64,000 nucleotides of DNA, from the NCBI RefSeq assembly GCF_003254115.1, contig NZ_QKZV01000010.1, positions 1 through 64,000 of the forward strand, written 5' to 3'. The notes under the pieces are model-generated. The model did no database searches. It worked only from the letters and a program-made list of their open reading frames with translations, and had not been told where the DNA came from. The position numbers and the translations under genes are program-made. Numbering within the stretch: the first letter of the stretch is position 1; the number at the start of each line of letters is the position of its first letter. Positions 1 through 9,154 of this stretch are shown one piece after another. Origin of the DNA: Hydrotalea sandarakina. Its GTDB lineage: Bacteria; Bacteroidota; Bacteroidia; Chitinophagales; Chitinophagaceae.

Positions 1-35
1 AGAAGCCGTCTCACAACTAGAGACGGTTTTTTTAT
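1..35 (+). repeat. IS left inverted repeat with terminator-like hairpin
   Basis: CCGTCTC (6-12) pairs with GAGACGG (20-26) across a 7-nt loop and is followed by seven T (27-33). On the plus strand this looks like an intrinsic terminator placed between outside DNA and the transposase start at 100. The same bases form the outer and inner inverted repeats shared with the right end. Confidence 0.85.
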
Positions 36-99
36 GTTTTTTTCTTGTATAAAAGAGTGATTTTTTGTATATTTATATCTGATTTACAGACGATTATAT

Positions 100-1638
100 A
101 TGAATTTTAAACATTACAATCAACGACAAATCACACTTTTGCCCTATTCGTTTGACGACCTTATTTCTAAGAAACATCCTGTTCGAGTAGTTGACCAAGT
201 TGTGGAATCTATCAACATCCAACCATTATTAAAAGCATACAGTAAAGAGGGTAATCCAGCTTACCATCCAAAAATGTTGCTCAAAGTAATGTTGTATGCT
301 TACATGACTAATACGTATTCTTCCAGGAAAATAGAATTAGCCATTAGAGAAAACATAAATTTTATGTGGTTAACCGGAATGACCATAGTTGATCACAACA
401 CTATTAATAGATTTAGAAGCAATAAGTTAAAGGATAGTTTTAAAGAAATTTTCAAACAAGTAGTATTAATGTTGGCTTCTGAAGGATTGATTTCATTAAA
501 ACAAATTTATATCGATGGCACAAAGATAGAAGCACAAGCAGGAAGATATACCTTTGTTTGGGGTAATAGCATCAAAACAAACAAAGCTAAAATGCTTACT
601 CAGTTAGAGGAATTATGGAATTATACTCAAAGCATCTCCAATGATGATGACCCAAATCCAGAACCACCTGAGTTTAAAGAAATCAGTAAAGAAGTTATTC
701 AAAAAACGGTAGAACAAATCGATGCCAAGCTCTCAGGGAATGAAAAAGCTACATCAAAAGCCAAAGCAAAACTGCGTTACATCAAACAAAATTTTGAAAA
801 AAATCTTCAAAAATACGAAGAGCAAGAAGCTAATTTGGGTGAAAGAAACTCCTACAGTAAAACTGATCCTGATGCTACTTTTATGCGAATGAAAGAAGAT
901 CACATGCAAAACGGACAACTAAAACCAGGTTACAACGCACAAATATCTACTGAAAATCAAATCATCGTTAATTACACATTACACCAAAATCCAACAGATA
1001 CTAAGACCTTACAACCACATTTAGAAAACTTCAAAGAAACCTACGGCGAAGAAGTATTTAAAGAATTAGAAGACATCACCGCTGACGCTGGTTATGGAAG
1101 CGAAGAAAACTATGATTACCTTGAAAAACAACAATTAACGGCTTATGTGAAGTACAATACTTTTGACAAAGAACAAGACAAAAATTATCAAAAGGAACAT
1201 AAACCCTTTAGCAAAGAAAATCTTCATTACAACCAAGAAGAAGATTATTATGTATGTCCGATGGGACAAAAAATGCACAAAACTCACGAAAGTAAAAAAA
1301 CTACCGAAGCTGGATACACACAACATTTATCACATTACCAAGCCAAAAACTGCGAAGGTTGTCCACTGCGAGTTCAGTGTTTTAAAGGAAAAGGAAATAG
1401 GAGTATAGAAAGAAATCACAATCTTGAAAGACACAAACAAAAAATAAGAGAACTACTTACAAGTGAAAAAGGTTTACAAAAAAGAAAACAACGCACAGCC
1501 GATGTTGAACCTGTATTTGCACAACTCAAACACAACCATAATTTTAGACGATTTTCTTTAAAGGGAATCCAAAAAACAGAACTTGAGTTCGGTTTAATGG
1601 CTTTAGCACACAATTTAAGAAAGAAAATTGCCGCTTAA
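100..1638 (+). CDS. IS1182-family DDE transposase
   Basis: This 512-residue transposase catalyses cut or copy of the surrounding element. The N-terminal region (about 1-120) has the family pattern with YHPKMLLKVMLYAY and DHNTINRFR. The likely catalytic triad is D139 (in YIDGTKIEA), D329 (in ITADAGYGS) and E470 (in TADVEPVFAQLKH). Between the second D and the E lie four cysteines (386, 418, 421, 427; the last three in the C-x2-C-x5-C pattern) typical of the C-terminal part of this group. Length is normal for the family and there is no frameshift, so the gene appears functional. The ATG start at 100 lies 64 bp inside the inner left inverted repeat. Confidence 0.92.
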   Translation: MNFKHYNQRQITLLPYSFDDLISKKHPVRVVDQVVESINIQPLLKAYSKEGNPAYHPKMLLKVMLYAYMTNTYSSRKIELAIRENINFMWLTGMTIVDHNTINRFRSNKLKDSFKEIFKQVVLMLASEGLISLKQIYIDGTKIEAQAGRYTFVWGNSIKTNKAKMLTQLEELWNYTQSISNDDDPNPEPPEFKEISKEVIQKTVEQIDAKLSGNEKATSKAKAKLRYIKQNFEKNLQKYEEQEANLGERNSYSKTDPDATFMRMKEDHMQNGQLKPGYNAQISTENQIIVNYTLHQNPTDTKTLQPHLENFKETYGEEVFKELEDITADAGYGSEENYDYLEKQQLTAYVKYNTFDKEQDKNYQKEHKPFSKENLHYNQEEDYYVCPMGQKMHKTHESKKTTEAGYTQHLSHYQAKNCEGCPLRVQCFKGKGNRSIERNHNLERHKQKIRELLTSEKGLQKRKQRTADVEPVFAQLKHNHNFRRFSLKGIQKTELEFGLMALAHNLRKKIAA

Positions 1639-1694
1639 AACTAAATTTTTCATTTATATATAAAAAAATAAACTTTTATCGAAGATATTGAAAA

Positions 1695-1735
1695 ATAAAA
1701 AAACCGTCTCAAATTTTAGTAATGAGACGGCTTCT
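1695..1735 (-). repeat. IS right inverted repeat with terminator-like hairpin
   Basis: On the minus strand CCGTCTC (1730-1724) pairs with GAGACGG (1710-1704) across a 13-nt loop and is followed by seven T (1703-1697). It mirrors the left end, so it also faces inward. It would stop transcripts of the minus-strand M28 peptidase gene, which ends at 1762, from running antisense into the transposase. Confidence 0.85.
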
Positions 1736-1761
1736 TGTTGCATATAGCAAAATAAAACTAA

Positions 1762-3312
1762 TTAACGGGCATTGGGCATATTCAGAGGTTTGTCGCGTAA
1801 CAACATATTGTTACGATTGGCCATTTCCCATGCGGTATAAAATATCATTTGTGCTCTTTTGCTCATCAAATCAAAATTAATTTTATCAACAGTATCGGTT
1901 GGCTTATGATAATCGGCTAACAACATACCATCGTAAAAGAATAAAATAGGCACTCCTTTTTTTGCAAAATTATAGTGGTCGCTACGGTAGTAAATACGAT
2001 TAGGATCCCGCGGATCATCGTACTTATAATCTAAATTCAGACCTACATATTTTTTATTGGCAGCTTCATTAATAATGGGTAATTCACTGCTTAATTTATC
2101 GTGGCCTATTACATAAACATAATTCAGGGTGTCATCGCTTTTGCGTTCAGTATCTATCCGCCCAATCATATCGGTGTTTAAGTCAACGGAAGTTTTATCC
2201 AAAGGAAAGATGGGATGTTCAGAATAATATTCACTGCCCCATAAGCCTTTTTCTTCCCCACTCACCGTCATGAAAACAATGGTACGGTGGGGTTTATACC
2301 CTTTTTTGGCAGCAGCACTAAAGGCTTCAGCCATTTGTAATACTGCAGTTGTGCCTGAGCCATCATCATCGGCACCATAATATATTTTACCGTCGTGCTT
2401 ACCTAAGTGGTCGTAGTGCGCAGTTAAAAATACATATTCATCTTTTTTATCGGTACCGGGTAAAATAGCAATTACATTGCTGCTTTGTAACTCATTGGTT
2501 TTTTTGTGCATGGCTATTTGTACATCGGCTGTATAGGTACCCGGATTAATGGCAGCTAAATCATTCCAATTTAATGGGGCTGTTCTTCCTAATAAAGCAG
2601 AGGCCATTGCTGTAGAAATAGTAGCATTGATAAATGGTTTTCCTTCATTGGCTTTTAAGTACATATTACCCATTTTTGAAACAGGCTTTTCTCGTGGGTA
2701 TTCTTTTGATACCAACAAAATTCCTGCTGCCCCTAAGCGGCGAGCAGCCATTACTTTTGCATACATACCAAAAGGACTAAAGCGGTTATTGGGGGCATTA
2801 ATTTTTTCCATTAAATCTTTGGGTGCACCTTCCAATACTACTACCAATTTACCGGCAACATCTAAACCTTTATATTGATTAATGCCAGCTTTTTCATCAA
2901 CAATACCATAGCAGGCAAATACTATTTGTTGATAATTAAATTGGCCATCTTGCAGCGCATTGATAGAAAAATTATAATCTTTATCCCAGCTATAGCTTAC
3001 ACCATTAATGCGGAATTGTTCACCGGTTAATTCATCTTGATAAACGGGGTAGTATTGCTGATAGCTGTTGCCATTGCCCGGCTTTAAGCCGAATTTTTTA
3101 AATTCACTTTCAATGTAAGCGGCGGCTTTTTTTTGACCGGGCATAGCGGTTTCGCGGCCTTCCATTTCATCACTGGCTAAAATGGTTAATTTTTCTTTTA
3201 AAGCTGCAGGCGTAATAAGCTGTGCAAATTTTTGGGCAGCATCATCGCCGGTCTGCGCCTGTAATTGCCAGGTGGCAAACAACGCAGCCACGAGTAACAT
3301 TTTCTTCATCAT
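1762..3312 (-). CDS. Secreted M28-family metallopeptidase with PA domain
   Basis: A 516-residue zinc aminopeptidase-like enzyme. Residues 1-20 form a signal peptide ending at LQAQ. A protease-associated (PA) insertion lies at about 130-260 (KGLDVAGKLVVVLEGAP and the following helix). The M28 catalytic domain follows. Visible zinc or catalytic positions are H299 in TAHYDHLG, the aspartates of GADDDGSG (314-320), EE at 353-354 in SGEEKGLWG, D381 in NTDMIGR and H469 in DYHKPTDTV. It probably trims peptides in the periplasm or outside the cell; the substrate is unknown. It stands alone, and its 3' end abuts the IS element, whose right end can act as its terminator. Confidence 0.9.
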   Translation of the reverse strand: MMKKMLLVAALFATWQLQAQTGDDAAQKFAQLITPAALKEKLTILASDEMEGRETAMPGQKKAAAYIESEFKKFGLKPGNGNSYQQYYPVYQDELTGEQFRINGVSYSWDKDYNFSINALQDGQFNYQQIVFACYGIVDEKAGINQYKGLDVAGKLVVVLEGAPKDLMEKINAPNNRFSPFGMYAKVMAARRLGAAGILLVSKEYPREKPVSKMGNMYLKANEGKPFINATISTAMASALLGRTAPLNWNDLAAINPGTYTADVQIAMHKKTNELQSSNVIAILPGTDKKDEYVFLTAHYDHLGKHDGKIYYGADDDGSGTTAVLQMAEAFSAAAKKGYKPHRTIVFMTVSGEEKGLWGSEYYSEHPIFPLDKTSVDLNTDMIGRIDTERKSDDTLNYVYVIGHDKLSSELPIINEAANKKYVGLNLDYKYDDPRDPNRIYYRSDHYNFAKKGVPILFFYDGMLLADYHKPTDTVDKINFDLMSKRAQMIFYTAWEMANRNNMLLRDKPLNMPNAR

Positions 3313-3465
3313 GTGTAATTGGTTTTAGTAATACAAATTAAAACATTCATGTACGTGAAAGTTGGCAGACTAATGTATGATCAACTTCACTATAAAGGAT
3401 CCGAAATTACGAAGCGATTAACTGAAATTAGAAAAGAATTACACTAATGGTAGAACAGTCATTAT

Positions 3466-4323
3466 CTATCCCCATTCTTCTTTTTCGCGTTTCTGTTCTT
3501 CCTTATAAACTTTGGCAGCTACCAGAATACTGAATTCATACAATGCCATTAAGGGAACAAAAACAATCATCATACTCATCCAGTCGGGGCTGGGGGTTAT
3601 GAATGCGGCTATGGTTAATAAAATAACGATGGCATATCGCCTGCTGCGACGCATAAACATGGGTGTTAACAAGCCAATACGGGTTAATACATGTGTTGCT
3701 ACCGGTAACTCAAATGCTAAACCACAACCTAATATTATGTTGGTAAGGTTCTCTAAATAATCGGTAAGTGTTGGCCTTGATTCCAGCATGGATAAAGTAC
3801 CCAATTTAAAATTGGCTAAAAAATTGAAGGTGTAGGGGCCTAATAAAAAGAAGCCAAATGCCGCACCCAAGAAGAAGAAAAAGGATACCCAAAAAATGGC
3901 GAAGCGGGTATTTTTTAATTCATGTTCTGTTAAAGCCGGTTTTATGAAGCGCCATAATTCCCAAAACACATAAGGCGCCGAAACAATGGCACCCATTGTA
4001 AAAGAAAGGGTAATACTGCCCAAAAATTGCCCGCCAAAGCTGGTGGTTTGCATATTTACTTTTACGGGGGGTAATGCCAATCCATCGCCCAAGCCCAACC
4101 AATGGCTTATTTTATACAATACCCTGTAAGTAATGAAATTAGGATTAATGGGGCCGGTAATAATATTGTCGAATACCCAGTTACGATATATAAAAATTAC
4201 AATACTGCTGATGAATATAACCAATACGCTGCGGATAATATGCATTCTTAAAGCATCCAAATGATCTATAAAGGTCATTTCTGCAGTATCCGTATTTTCT
4301 TTTTTTCTCCGAAATTTTGCCAT
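3466..4323 (-). CDS. tatC: Twin-arginine translocase subunit TatC
   Basis: TatC is the inner-membrane receptor that binds twin-arginine signal peptides and organises export of folded proteins with TatA. The 285-residue protein has a charged N-terminus, the cytoplasmic FIDHLDALR segment (18-26), about six hydrophobic spans, and the conserved loop WRFIKPALTEHE. The first periplasmic loop is longer than in E. coli TatC, as is usual in Bacteroidota. At the position of E. coli Glu15 this protein has Ala24, with an Asp one residue earlier. No tatA or tatB is in the window. A TAnnTTTG-type promoter lies just upstream. Confidence 0.95.
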   Translation of the reverse strand: MAKFRRKKENTDTAEMTFIDHLDALRMHIIRSVLVIFISSIVIFIYRNWVFDNIITGPINPNFITYRVLYKISHWLGLGDGLALPPVKVNMQTTSFGGQFLGSITLSFTMGAIVSAPYVFWELWRFIKPALTEHELKNTRFAIFWVSFFFFLGAAFGFFLLGPYTFNFLANFKLGTLSMLESRPTLTDYLENLTNIILGCGLAFELPVATHVLTRIGLLTPMFMRRSRRYAIVILLTIAAFITPSPDWMSMMIVFVPLMALYEFSILVAAKVYKEEQKREKEEWG

Positions 4324-4351
4324 TGCTGGTGTTTATACAATTCAATTTGCG

Positions 4352-4386
4352 CAAAGTTAAAGGGATGAAGGCAGCAAAAACGCAAA
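4352..4386 (-). promoter_or_regulatory. Bacteroidota-type promoter for tatC
   Basis: On the minus strand TTTG (4386-4383) is followed after 23 nt by TAACTTTG (4359-4352), matching the Bacteroidota -33/-7 consensus TTTG and TAnnTTTG. Transcription would start about 20 nt before the tatC ATG at 4323. The spacing is at the long end of the accepted range. Confidence 0.5.
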
Positions 4387-4438
4387 ATTATCTATTTAAC
4401 AATTTATAGCCGGTGAAGGCGTTCATTTTCGGCTCAAT

Positions 4439-5710
4439 TTATTCTAATATTTTTAATTTTACCATGTCAATGCGGGTTTCACTCACATTCAGCACATCAA
4501 ATTGGTAGGGGCCTATAATAATTCTTTCCTTGGGTTTGGGAATGGTGCTATGTTTATTGATAATAAAACCACTTAAGGTTTCAGACTCTTCATCATTAAA
4601 TTCTAAATGATATTTTTCATTTAAATAATCTAATTCCAAACGACCACTTAATAAATATTCTTTTTCCGCTATTTGTTTTTCAACCAGTTCTTCTGTGTCG
4701 TATTCATCTTTTATTTCTCCAAAAATTTCTTCTAATACATCTTCTAATGTTACTATTCCTGCTGTGCCGCCAAATTCGTCAACCACCCAGGCAATGGTTT
4801 TGCGTTCTTTAGAAAATTTACTAATAAGGTCAGTAGCACTCATGGTTTCCGGTACCGTAGGTATGGGCAACAAAATATCTTTAATGGATGCAGGTTTTTT
4901 AAATAAGTCTAACTGGTGTATGTAGCCTAAAATATTGTCAATGGTATCTTCATACACAATTAATTTACTCAATTTGGTTTGAATGTATTTTTCTCTCACT
5001 TCTTCCAGCGGGGTATTTATTTCAACTGCTTCAATTTCAGTTCTGGGCACTAAGCACTGGCGAATTTTTACCATGGGTAAGCTTAATGCATTTTCAAATA
5101 ATTCATTATTCACTTCTGCATTTTCTTCATCGTTGTCTTTATTTTGTTGATATAGATGTTCTAAATCTACTTTACTAAAAACTTCACTTTTGTCTTTTAT
5201 TGGAACATTAAAAATGTATTTTAAAATCCATTGTGAAATACCAACAAAGAATAATGCCAATGGCTGAAAAATGTTATGAAAGAATTTGGCCAATGGGGCA
5301 AATACAATTAATAAGCTATCATTTCGTGCCCTGAAAATGGCTTTAGGAATAAACTCGCCAAATATTAATACTATTAAAGTAGAAAGGAAGGTATTGAAAA
5401 CCAGTTTTAAATAACTGTTCTCAATATCGAAGAAGCGTTTAAAAAAATTCCAGATACTAGAGTTTAGCAATTCATCGAATAACAAACCATAGGCAACTAA
5501 AAACAAATTGGTGCCAATTAGGCAAGTGCCAATAAATTGTGTGGGCTTTTCTAAAAATTTACTTACTATAATTCCCCCGTTCCGTCCTTGCTTCTTTTTT
5601 AATTCAATGCTTAAGCGATTGGCGCTTAAAAAGGCAATTTCATAACCTGCAAAATAGCCAATGAATAAAAGCGTAACAATTAACCAAATAAACGTGTACA
5701 ATTCATTCAT
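4439..5710 (-). CDS. DUF21/CNNM membrane protein with CBS pair and CorC/HlyC domain
   Basis: A 423-residue protein of the CorC/CNNM ('hemolysin family') group, related to magnesium or cobalt efflux proteins and to gliding protein GldE. Four hydrophobic spans of the DUF21 domain cover about 1-160. Two CBS motifs follow (about 205-325, including VPRTEIEAVEINTP and WVVDEFGGTAGIVTLEDVLEE). A C-terminal transporter-associated domain (about 340-420) completes the usual architecture. I chose the ATG at 5710 (MNELYTF) over a TTG two codons upstream. The gldD and ssb genes that usually flank gldE are absent, so I do not call it GldE. The transported ion cannot be read from the sequence. Confidence 0.85.
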   Translation of the reverse strand: MNELYTFIWLIVTLLFIGYFAGYEIAFLSANRLSIELKKKQGRNGGIIVSKFLEKPTQFIGTCLIGTNLFLVAYGLLFDELLNSSIWNFFKRFFDIENSYLKLVFNTFLSTLIVLIFGEFIPKAIFRARNDSLLIVFAPLAKFFHNIFQPLALFFVGISQWILKYIFNVPIKDKSEVFSKVDLEHLYQQNKDNDEENAEVNNELFENALSLPMVKIRQCLVPRTEIEAVEINTPLEEVREKYIQTKLSKLIVYEDTIDNILGYIHQLDLFKKPASIKDILLPIPTVPETMSATDLISKFSKERKTIAWVVDEFGGTAGIVTLEDVLEEIFGEIKDEYDTEELVEKQIAEKEYLLSGRLELDYLNEKYHLEFNDEESETLSGFIINKHSTIPKPKERIIIGPYQFDVLNVSETRIDMVKLKILE

Positions 5711-5805
5711 ACCCAACGAAAATAATAAATATTGGGCATATTTGTTTCGTTAAAACTGCAATACACTTTCCTTTTTAAGGGTAAGTTTAGGTTTACTTTT
5801 TTATT

Positions 5806-6531
5806 TTAATGTTGAATACCCAATAGTTCAACTGTAAAGACAAGTGTAGCACCGGGCCCAATTTTATCACCTGCACCGCGGTTGCCATAGGCTAGGTCAG
5901 AAGGTAAATAAATTTTCCATTTACTGCCTACCGTCATTAATTGTAAAGCTTCTTGCCAACCTTTTATAACCCCATTTAACGGGAAGGTTGCAGGCTCACC
6001 TCTATCAACTGAACTATCAAATACAGTTCCATCAATAAGGGTTCCATGATAATGGCAAGTAACTTTATCGTTTAAAGTGGGTTTAGTAGTATCGGTACCT
6101 GTTTTTAAAACTTCATATTGTAAACCATCCGGTAAAGTAACTACACCGGGGCGTTTGCCATTGGCTTCTAAAAATTTTTTTCCTGCAGCAATATTTTCCT
6201 GTGTTTTCAATTCCTGCATTTTGGCTGCATAAGCGGTAATGATATTCATTACTTGTGCATCCGTTAATGCTACTTTTTGCTTTTGGGTAATTTCTTTTAA
6301 TCCTTTTACAAACAATTCCGTGTTGATGTTTGAAAGATTTTGCGCTACTAATGATTGGCCAACACTAATACCCAACGCATAGCTTGCAGAATCTTTTTCG
6401 GTTTTCAATAATTGTGGTGCATGTGTTTGTGTTGGTTTAGCAGTAGTGTGTGTAGTAGTAGTTTTTTTTGTTTGTGCTTGTAAGCTAATAACTGCTAACA
6501 GTAGAGTTAAAGAAAGAAATAATTTATTCAT
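5806..6531 (-). CDS. Secreted FKBP-type peptidyl-prolyl isomerase
   Basis: A 241-residue FkpA/Mip-like prolyl isomerase for folding of exported proteins. Residues 1-20 are a signal peptide ending SLQAQ. A Thr/Lys/His-rich linker is followed by the helical dimerisation domain (about 45-130, with DSASYALGISVGQSL) and the FKBP domain (about 140-240). The FKBP domain shows HYHGTLIDGTVFDSS, VIKGWQEALQLM and YGNRGAGDKIGPGATL, all standard core motifs. The ATG at 6531 is preferred over an upstream TTG because it starts directly with the signal peptide. It is monocistronic, 132 bp after argH. Confidence 0.93.
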   Translation of the reverse strand: MNKLFLSLTLLLAVISLQAQTKKTTTTHTTAKPTQTHAPQLLKTEKDSASYALGISVGQSLVAQNLSNINTELFVKGLKEITQKQKVALTDAQVMNIITAYAAKMQELKTQENIAAGKKFLEANGKRPGVVTLPDGLQYEVLKTGTDTTKPTLNDKVTCHYHGTLIDGTVFDSSVDRGEPATFPLNGVIKGWQEALQLMTVGSKWKIYLPSDLAYGNRGAGDKIGPGATLVFTVELLGIQH

Positions 6532-6663
6532 ATACAGCAAAATGGTTAATAGTAGAAAATGATTATTTAATTGTTTAATGTTTTTATTTGTTGCACAATG
6601 ATAAGTAAGAAATTTGAATTAGGCTTTAAAATAGGTGTCTGTATTGTTAAAAATTCTCTGTAA

Positions 6664-8010
6664 TTATTCATTTTTAGCCGATGCCAATAATTGTTCAATG
6701 GCAGTGGCAGCTTTATTAAACTCAAACCCTTTTAAAGTTGATTGCATTTGTTGTTGTATTTGTTGATTGCATAAATTCCCAATACTGCCTTCGTGCGTGT
6801 GATGCAAGTCGGTACTATAGGTAAAATTACCTGATTCTATTTGTAAGCCAATTTGTTTGTATGCATCGCGAAAGGGAATACCTTGCAATACCAATTTATT
6901 CACTTCTTCTACGCTAAACAGATAACGGTATTTTTCATCTTGAATAATATTTTCTTTTATTTCAATGTTTTCTAACATTAAACCTGCCATTTCTAAACAC
7001 TGGCGAAGTGTGGTAAATGCAGGAAATAAATGCTCTTTTAATAATTGTAAATCGCGGTGATAGCCTGATGGTAAATTGGTGGTTTGTAACATTATTTCAT
7101 TGGGTAACGCTTTTATGCGATTGCAATGTGAACGAATTAATTCAAATACATCAGGATTTTTTTTGTGCGGCATAATACTGCTGCCGGTTGTTAATTGCGC
7201 AGGGAAAGAAACAAAGCCAAAATTTTGATTTAGGTATAAGCACATATCCATACTCAACTTTGCTAAAGTATCGGCAAAATTGGCCAATGCTTGTGCAGTA
7301 ATACGTTCTGCCTTACCCCGCCCCATTTGTGCATATACTACATTATAATTTAAATCATCAAAACCCAATAACTGTGTGGTAAGTGTTCTATTAATAGGGA
7401 AAGATGAGCCATAACCGGCAGCACTGCCTAATGGGTTTTTATTGACAACTTTATAAGCTGCTTGTAAGGTAATACAATCGTCAACCAAACTTTCGGCATA
7501 AGCACCAAACCAAAGACCAAACGAAGAAGGCATGGCTAATTGCAAATGGGTATAGCCGGGTAATAAATAATTTTTGTATTGTTCACTTAGTTGCTGTAAC
7601 AGGTTGAAAAACTTTTCAATGGCATAGGTGGTTTGCGTTATTTCGTGGCGCAAAAAAAGTTTAATATCAACCAATACCTGATCGTTTCTGCTTCTGGCAC
7701 TGTGAATTTTTTTACCTATATCGCCCAATTGCTCAGTTAATAATAATTCTATTTGTGAATGAATATCCTCAACATCATCGGCCAAATGAAATTGTCCGTT
7801 ACTGATTTTATGATAAATATGGTATAATTCTTTTTTCAATAACACAGCTTCGTTATGTTCCAAAAGGTTTACTGAAGCCAACATAGTAATATGTGCCAAT
7901 GAACCTAACACATCAAATGGGGCTAAGTACAGGTCCATTTGGCGGTCGTTGCCAACAGTAAACTGTTCAACTTCCTTTAATGCATCGCTATTTTTTTGCC
8001 AAAGTTTCAT
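6664..8010 (-). CDS. argH: Argininosuccinate lyase
   Basis: ArgH splits argininosuccinate into arginine and fumarate, the last step of the pathway. The 448-residue protein carries the superfamily signature GSSIMPHKKNPDVFE, the HSARSRNDQV segment, and TAQALANFADTLAKLS in the central helical bundle. It is the last gene of the eight-gene arginine operon and starts 32 bp after the deacetylase gene. Start ATG at 8010 is clear (MKLWQKNSD). Length and motifs are ordinary for the family. Confidence 0.96.
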   Translation of the reverse strand: MKLWQKNSDALKEVEQFTVGNDRQMDLYLAPFDVLGSLAHITMLASVNLLEHNEAVLLKKELYHIYHKISNGQFHLADDVEDIHSQIELLLTEQLGDIGKKIHSARSRNDQVLVDIKLFLRHEITQTTYAIEKFFNLLQQLSEQYKNYLLPGYTHLQLAMPSSFGLWFGAYAESLVDDCITLQAAYKVVNKNPLGSAAGYGSSFPINRTLTTQLLGFDDLNYNVVYAQMGRGKAERITAQALANFADTLAKLSMDMCLYLNQNFGFVSFPAQLTTGSSIMPHKKNPDVFELIRSHCNRIKALPNEIMLQTTNLPSGYHRDLQLLKEHLFPAFTTLRQCLEMAGLMLENIEIKENIIQDEKYRYLFSVEEVNKLVLQGIPFRDAYKQIGLQIESGNFTYSTDLHHTHEGSIGNLCNQQIQQQMQSTLKGFEFNKAATAIEQLLASAKNE

Positions 8011-8042
8011 AGTTTAAATATTAGGAAGGTGATGAATGATTT

Positions 8043-9143
8043 TTAGGAAGGGTTGGGTAATAAAATTTTATTGAGTAATTCAATGTATAATGCTATGCCG
8101 TTAGTAATTTCATCAATATATACAAATTCATCTGCACTATGGCTTCTGGCACTATCACCCGGTCCCATTTTTAAAGCAGGGAAGGGCATTAATGCTTTAT
8201 CGCTGGTAGTAGGTGAGCCGTAGCTTTTTCTACCCAAACTAGTTCCGGCTTGTATTAATGGATGGTTGGTGGCAATACCGGTAGAACGCAAACGACAACT
8301 GCGTGGTTGAAATTGACTTTGAATATTTTGCTGAATAGTAGATAAAATTTCTTCGAACGTGTATAATTCATTTACTCGAATATCAACCACATAATGGCAT
8401 TGTGCCGGAACAACATTGTGTTGTTTATTATCGGTATGTATAACGGTAACACTCATTTTAACTGGCCCCAGTAAGTTGCTGACTTTAGGGAATTGGTATT
8501 GCGAAAACCAGGCAATATCTTTCATTGCTTTTAAAATGGCATTGTCACCTTCTTCTCTGGCTGCGTGGCCCGGTTTCCCCTGGGCTGTACAATCAATTAC
8601 CAACAATCCTTTTTCTGCAATAGCCATATCCATTAAAGTAGGTTCTCCCACTATGGCGCAATCTATTTTTGGTAATCGGGGTAATAAAATTTCAACACCA
8701 TTACTGCCTGATATTTCCTCTTCGGCGGTGGCGGCAATTATTAAATTGTAAGCCAAGTTGGGTTGTTCGTAAAAATGCAGGAAGGTAGCTATTAATGAAA
8801 CCAGGCATCCACCGGCATCATTGCTCCCTAATCCGTATAATTTTCCATCTTTAACTATGGGTTCAAATGGTGGTAATGTATAAGCTTTATTGGGCTTTAC
8901 TGTATCGTGGTGCGAGTTGAGTAGAATGGTGGGTTTCTCCGGATTGAAATATTTATTTTTTGCCCACACATTATTTAAATATTGATGCGTGCTAACACCT
9001 TTACTGTCCAGAAATGTTTGAATAATTTCTGCCGTTTCTTCTTCCTCTTTACTAAAGGAAGGTGTAGCAATTAGCTTTTTTAATAAGTTAATGGCATCGT
9101 TTGATAAATGTGTTACCGTTGTTTCCTTTTGGTTGGTGTGCAT
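8043..9143 (-). CDS. argE: M20 metallo-hydrolase, probable N-acetylcitrulline/ornithine deacetylase
   Basis: An M20-family zinc deacylase of 366 residues. The motifs are HHDTVKP (His and catalytic Asp), GLGSNDAGG (bridging Asp), ATAEEEISGSNG (general base and ligand Glu), and a dimerisation domain with GKPGHAA. In this operon the carbamoyltransferase works on an N-acylated substrate, so the substrate is probably N-acylcitrulline rather than N-acetylornithine; this is inference from context. The presence of a deacylase instead of argJ means acyl groups are not recycled. It lies 11 bp after argB and 32 bp before argH. Confidence 0.88.
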   Translation of the reverse strand: MHTNQKETTVTHLSNDAINLLKKLIATPSFSKEEEETAEIIQTFLDSKGVSTHQYLNNVWAKNKYFNPEKPTILLNSHHDTVKPNKAYTLPPFEPIVKDGKLYGLGSNDAGGCLVSLIATFLHFYEQPNLAYNLIIAATAEEEISGSNGVEILLPRLPKIDCAIVGEPTLMDMAIAEKGLLVIDCTAQGKPGHAAREEGDNAILKAMKDIAWFSQYQFPKVSNLLGPVKMSVTVIHTDNKQHNVVPAQCHYVVDIRVNELYTFEEILSTIQQNIQSQFQPRSCRLRSTGIATNHPLIQAGTSLGRKSYGSPTTSDKALMPFPALKMGPGDSARSHSADEFVYIDEITNGIALYIELLNKILLPNPS

Positions 9144-9154
9144 AAAGAATTTTT

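Larger units (their letters stand above)
1..1735 (+). mobile_element. IS1182-family insertion sequence, complete or nearly so
   Basis: The element has one intact transposase gene (100-1638) bounded by inverted repeats. The outer repeat is 13 bp and perfect: AGAAGCCGTCTCA at 1-13, with its reverse complement at 1723-1735. A second perfect 16-bp inverted repeat (GAGACGGTTTTTTTAT) lies just inside, at 20-35 and 1695-1710. The left repeat starts exactly at base 1, so the true left boundary and any target duplication cannot be judged. The right end sits 26 bp beyond the stop of the M28 peptidase gene, so the insertion did not break that gene. Confidence 0.9.

Noticed and set aside
4439-5710. Assignment as gliding protein GldE
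   Set aside because: The architecture fits, but gldD and other gliding genes are absent nearby, so only the general CorC/CNNM-type call is supported.
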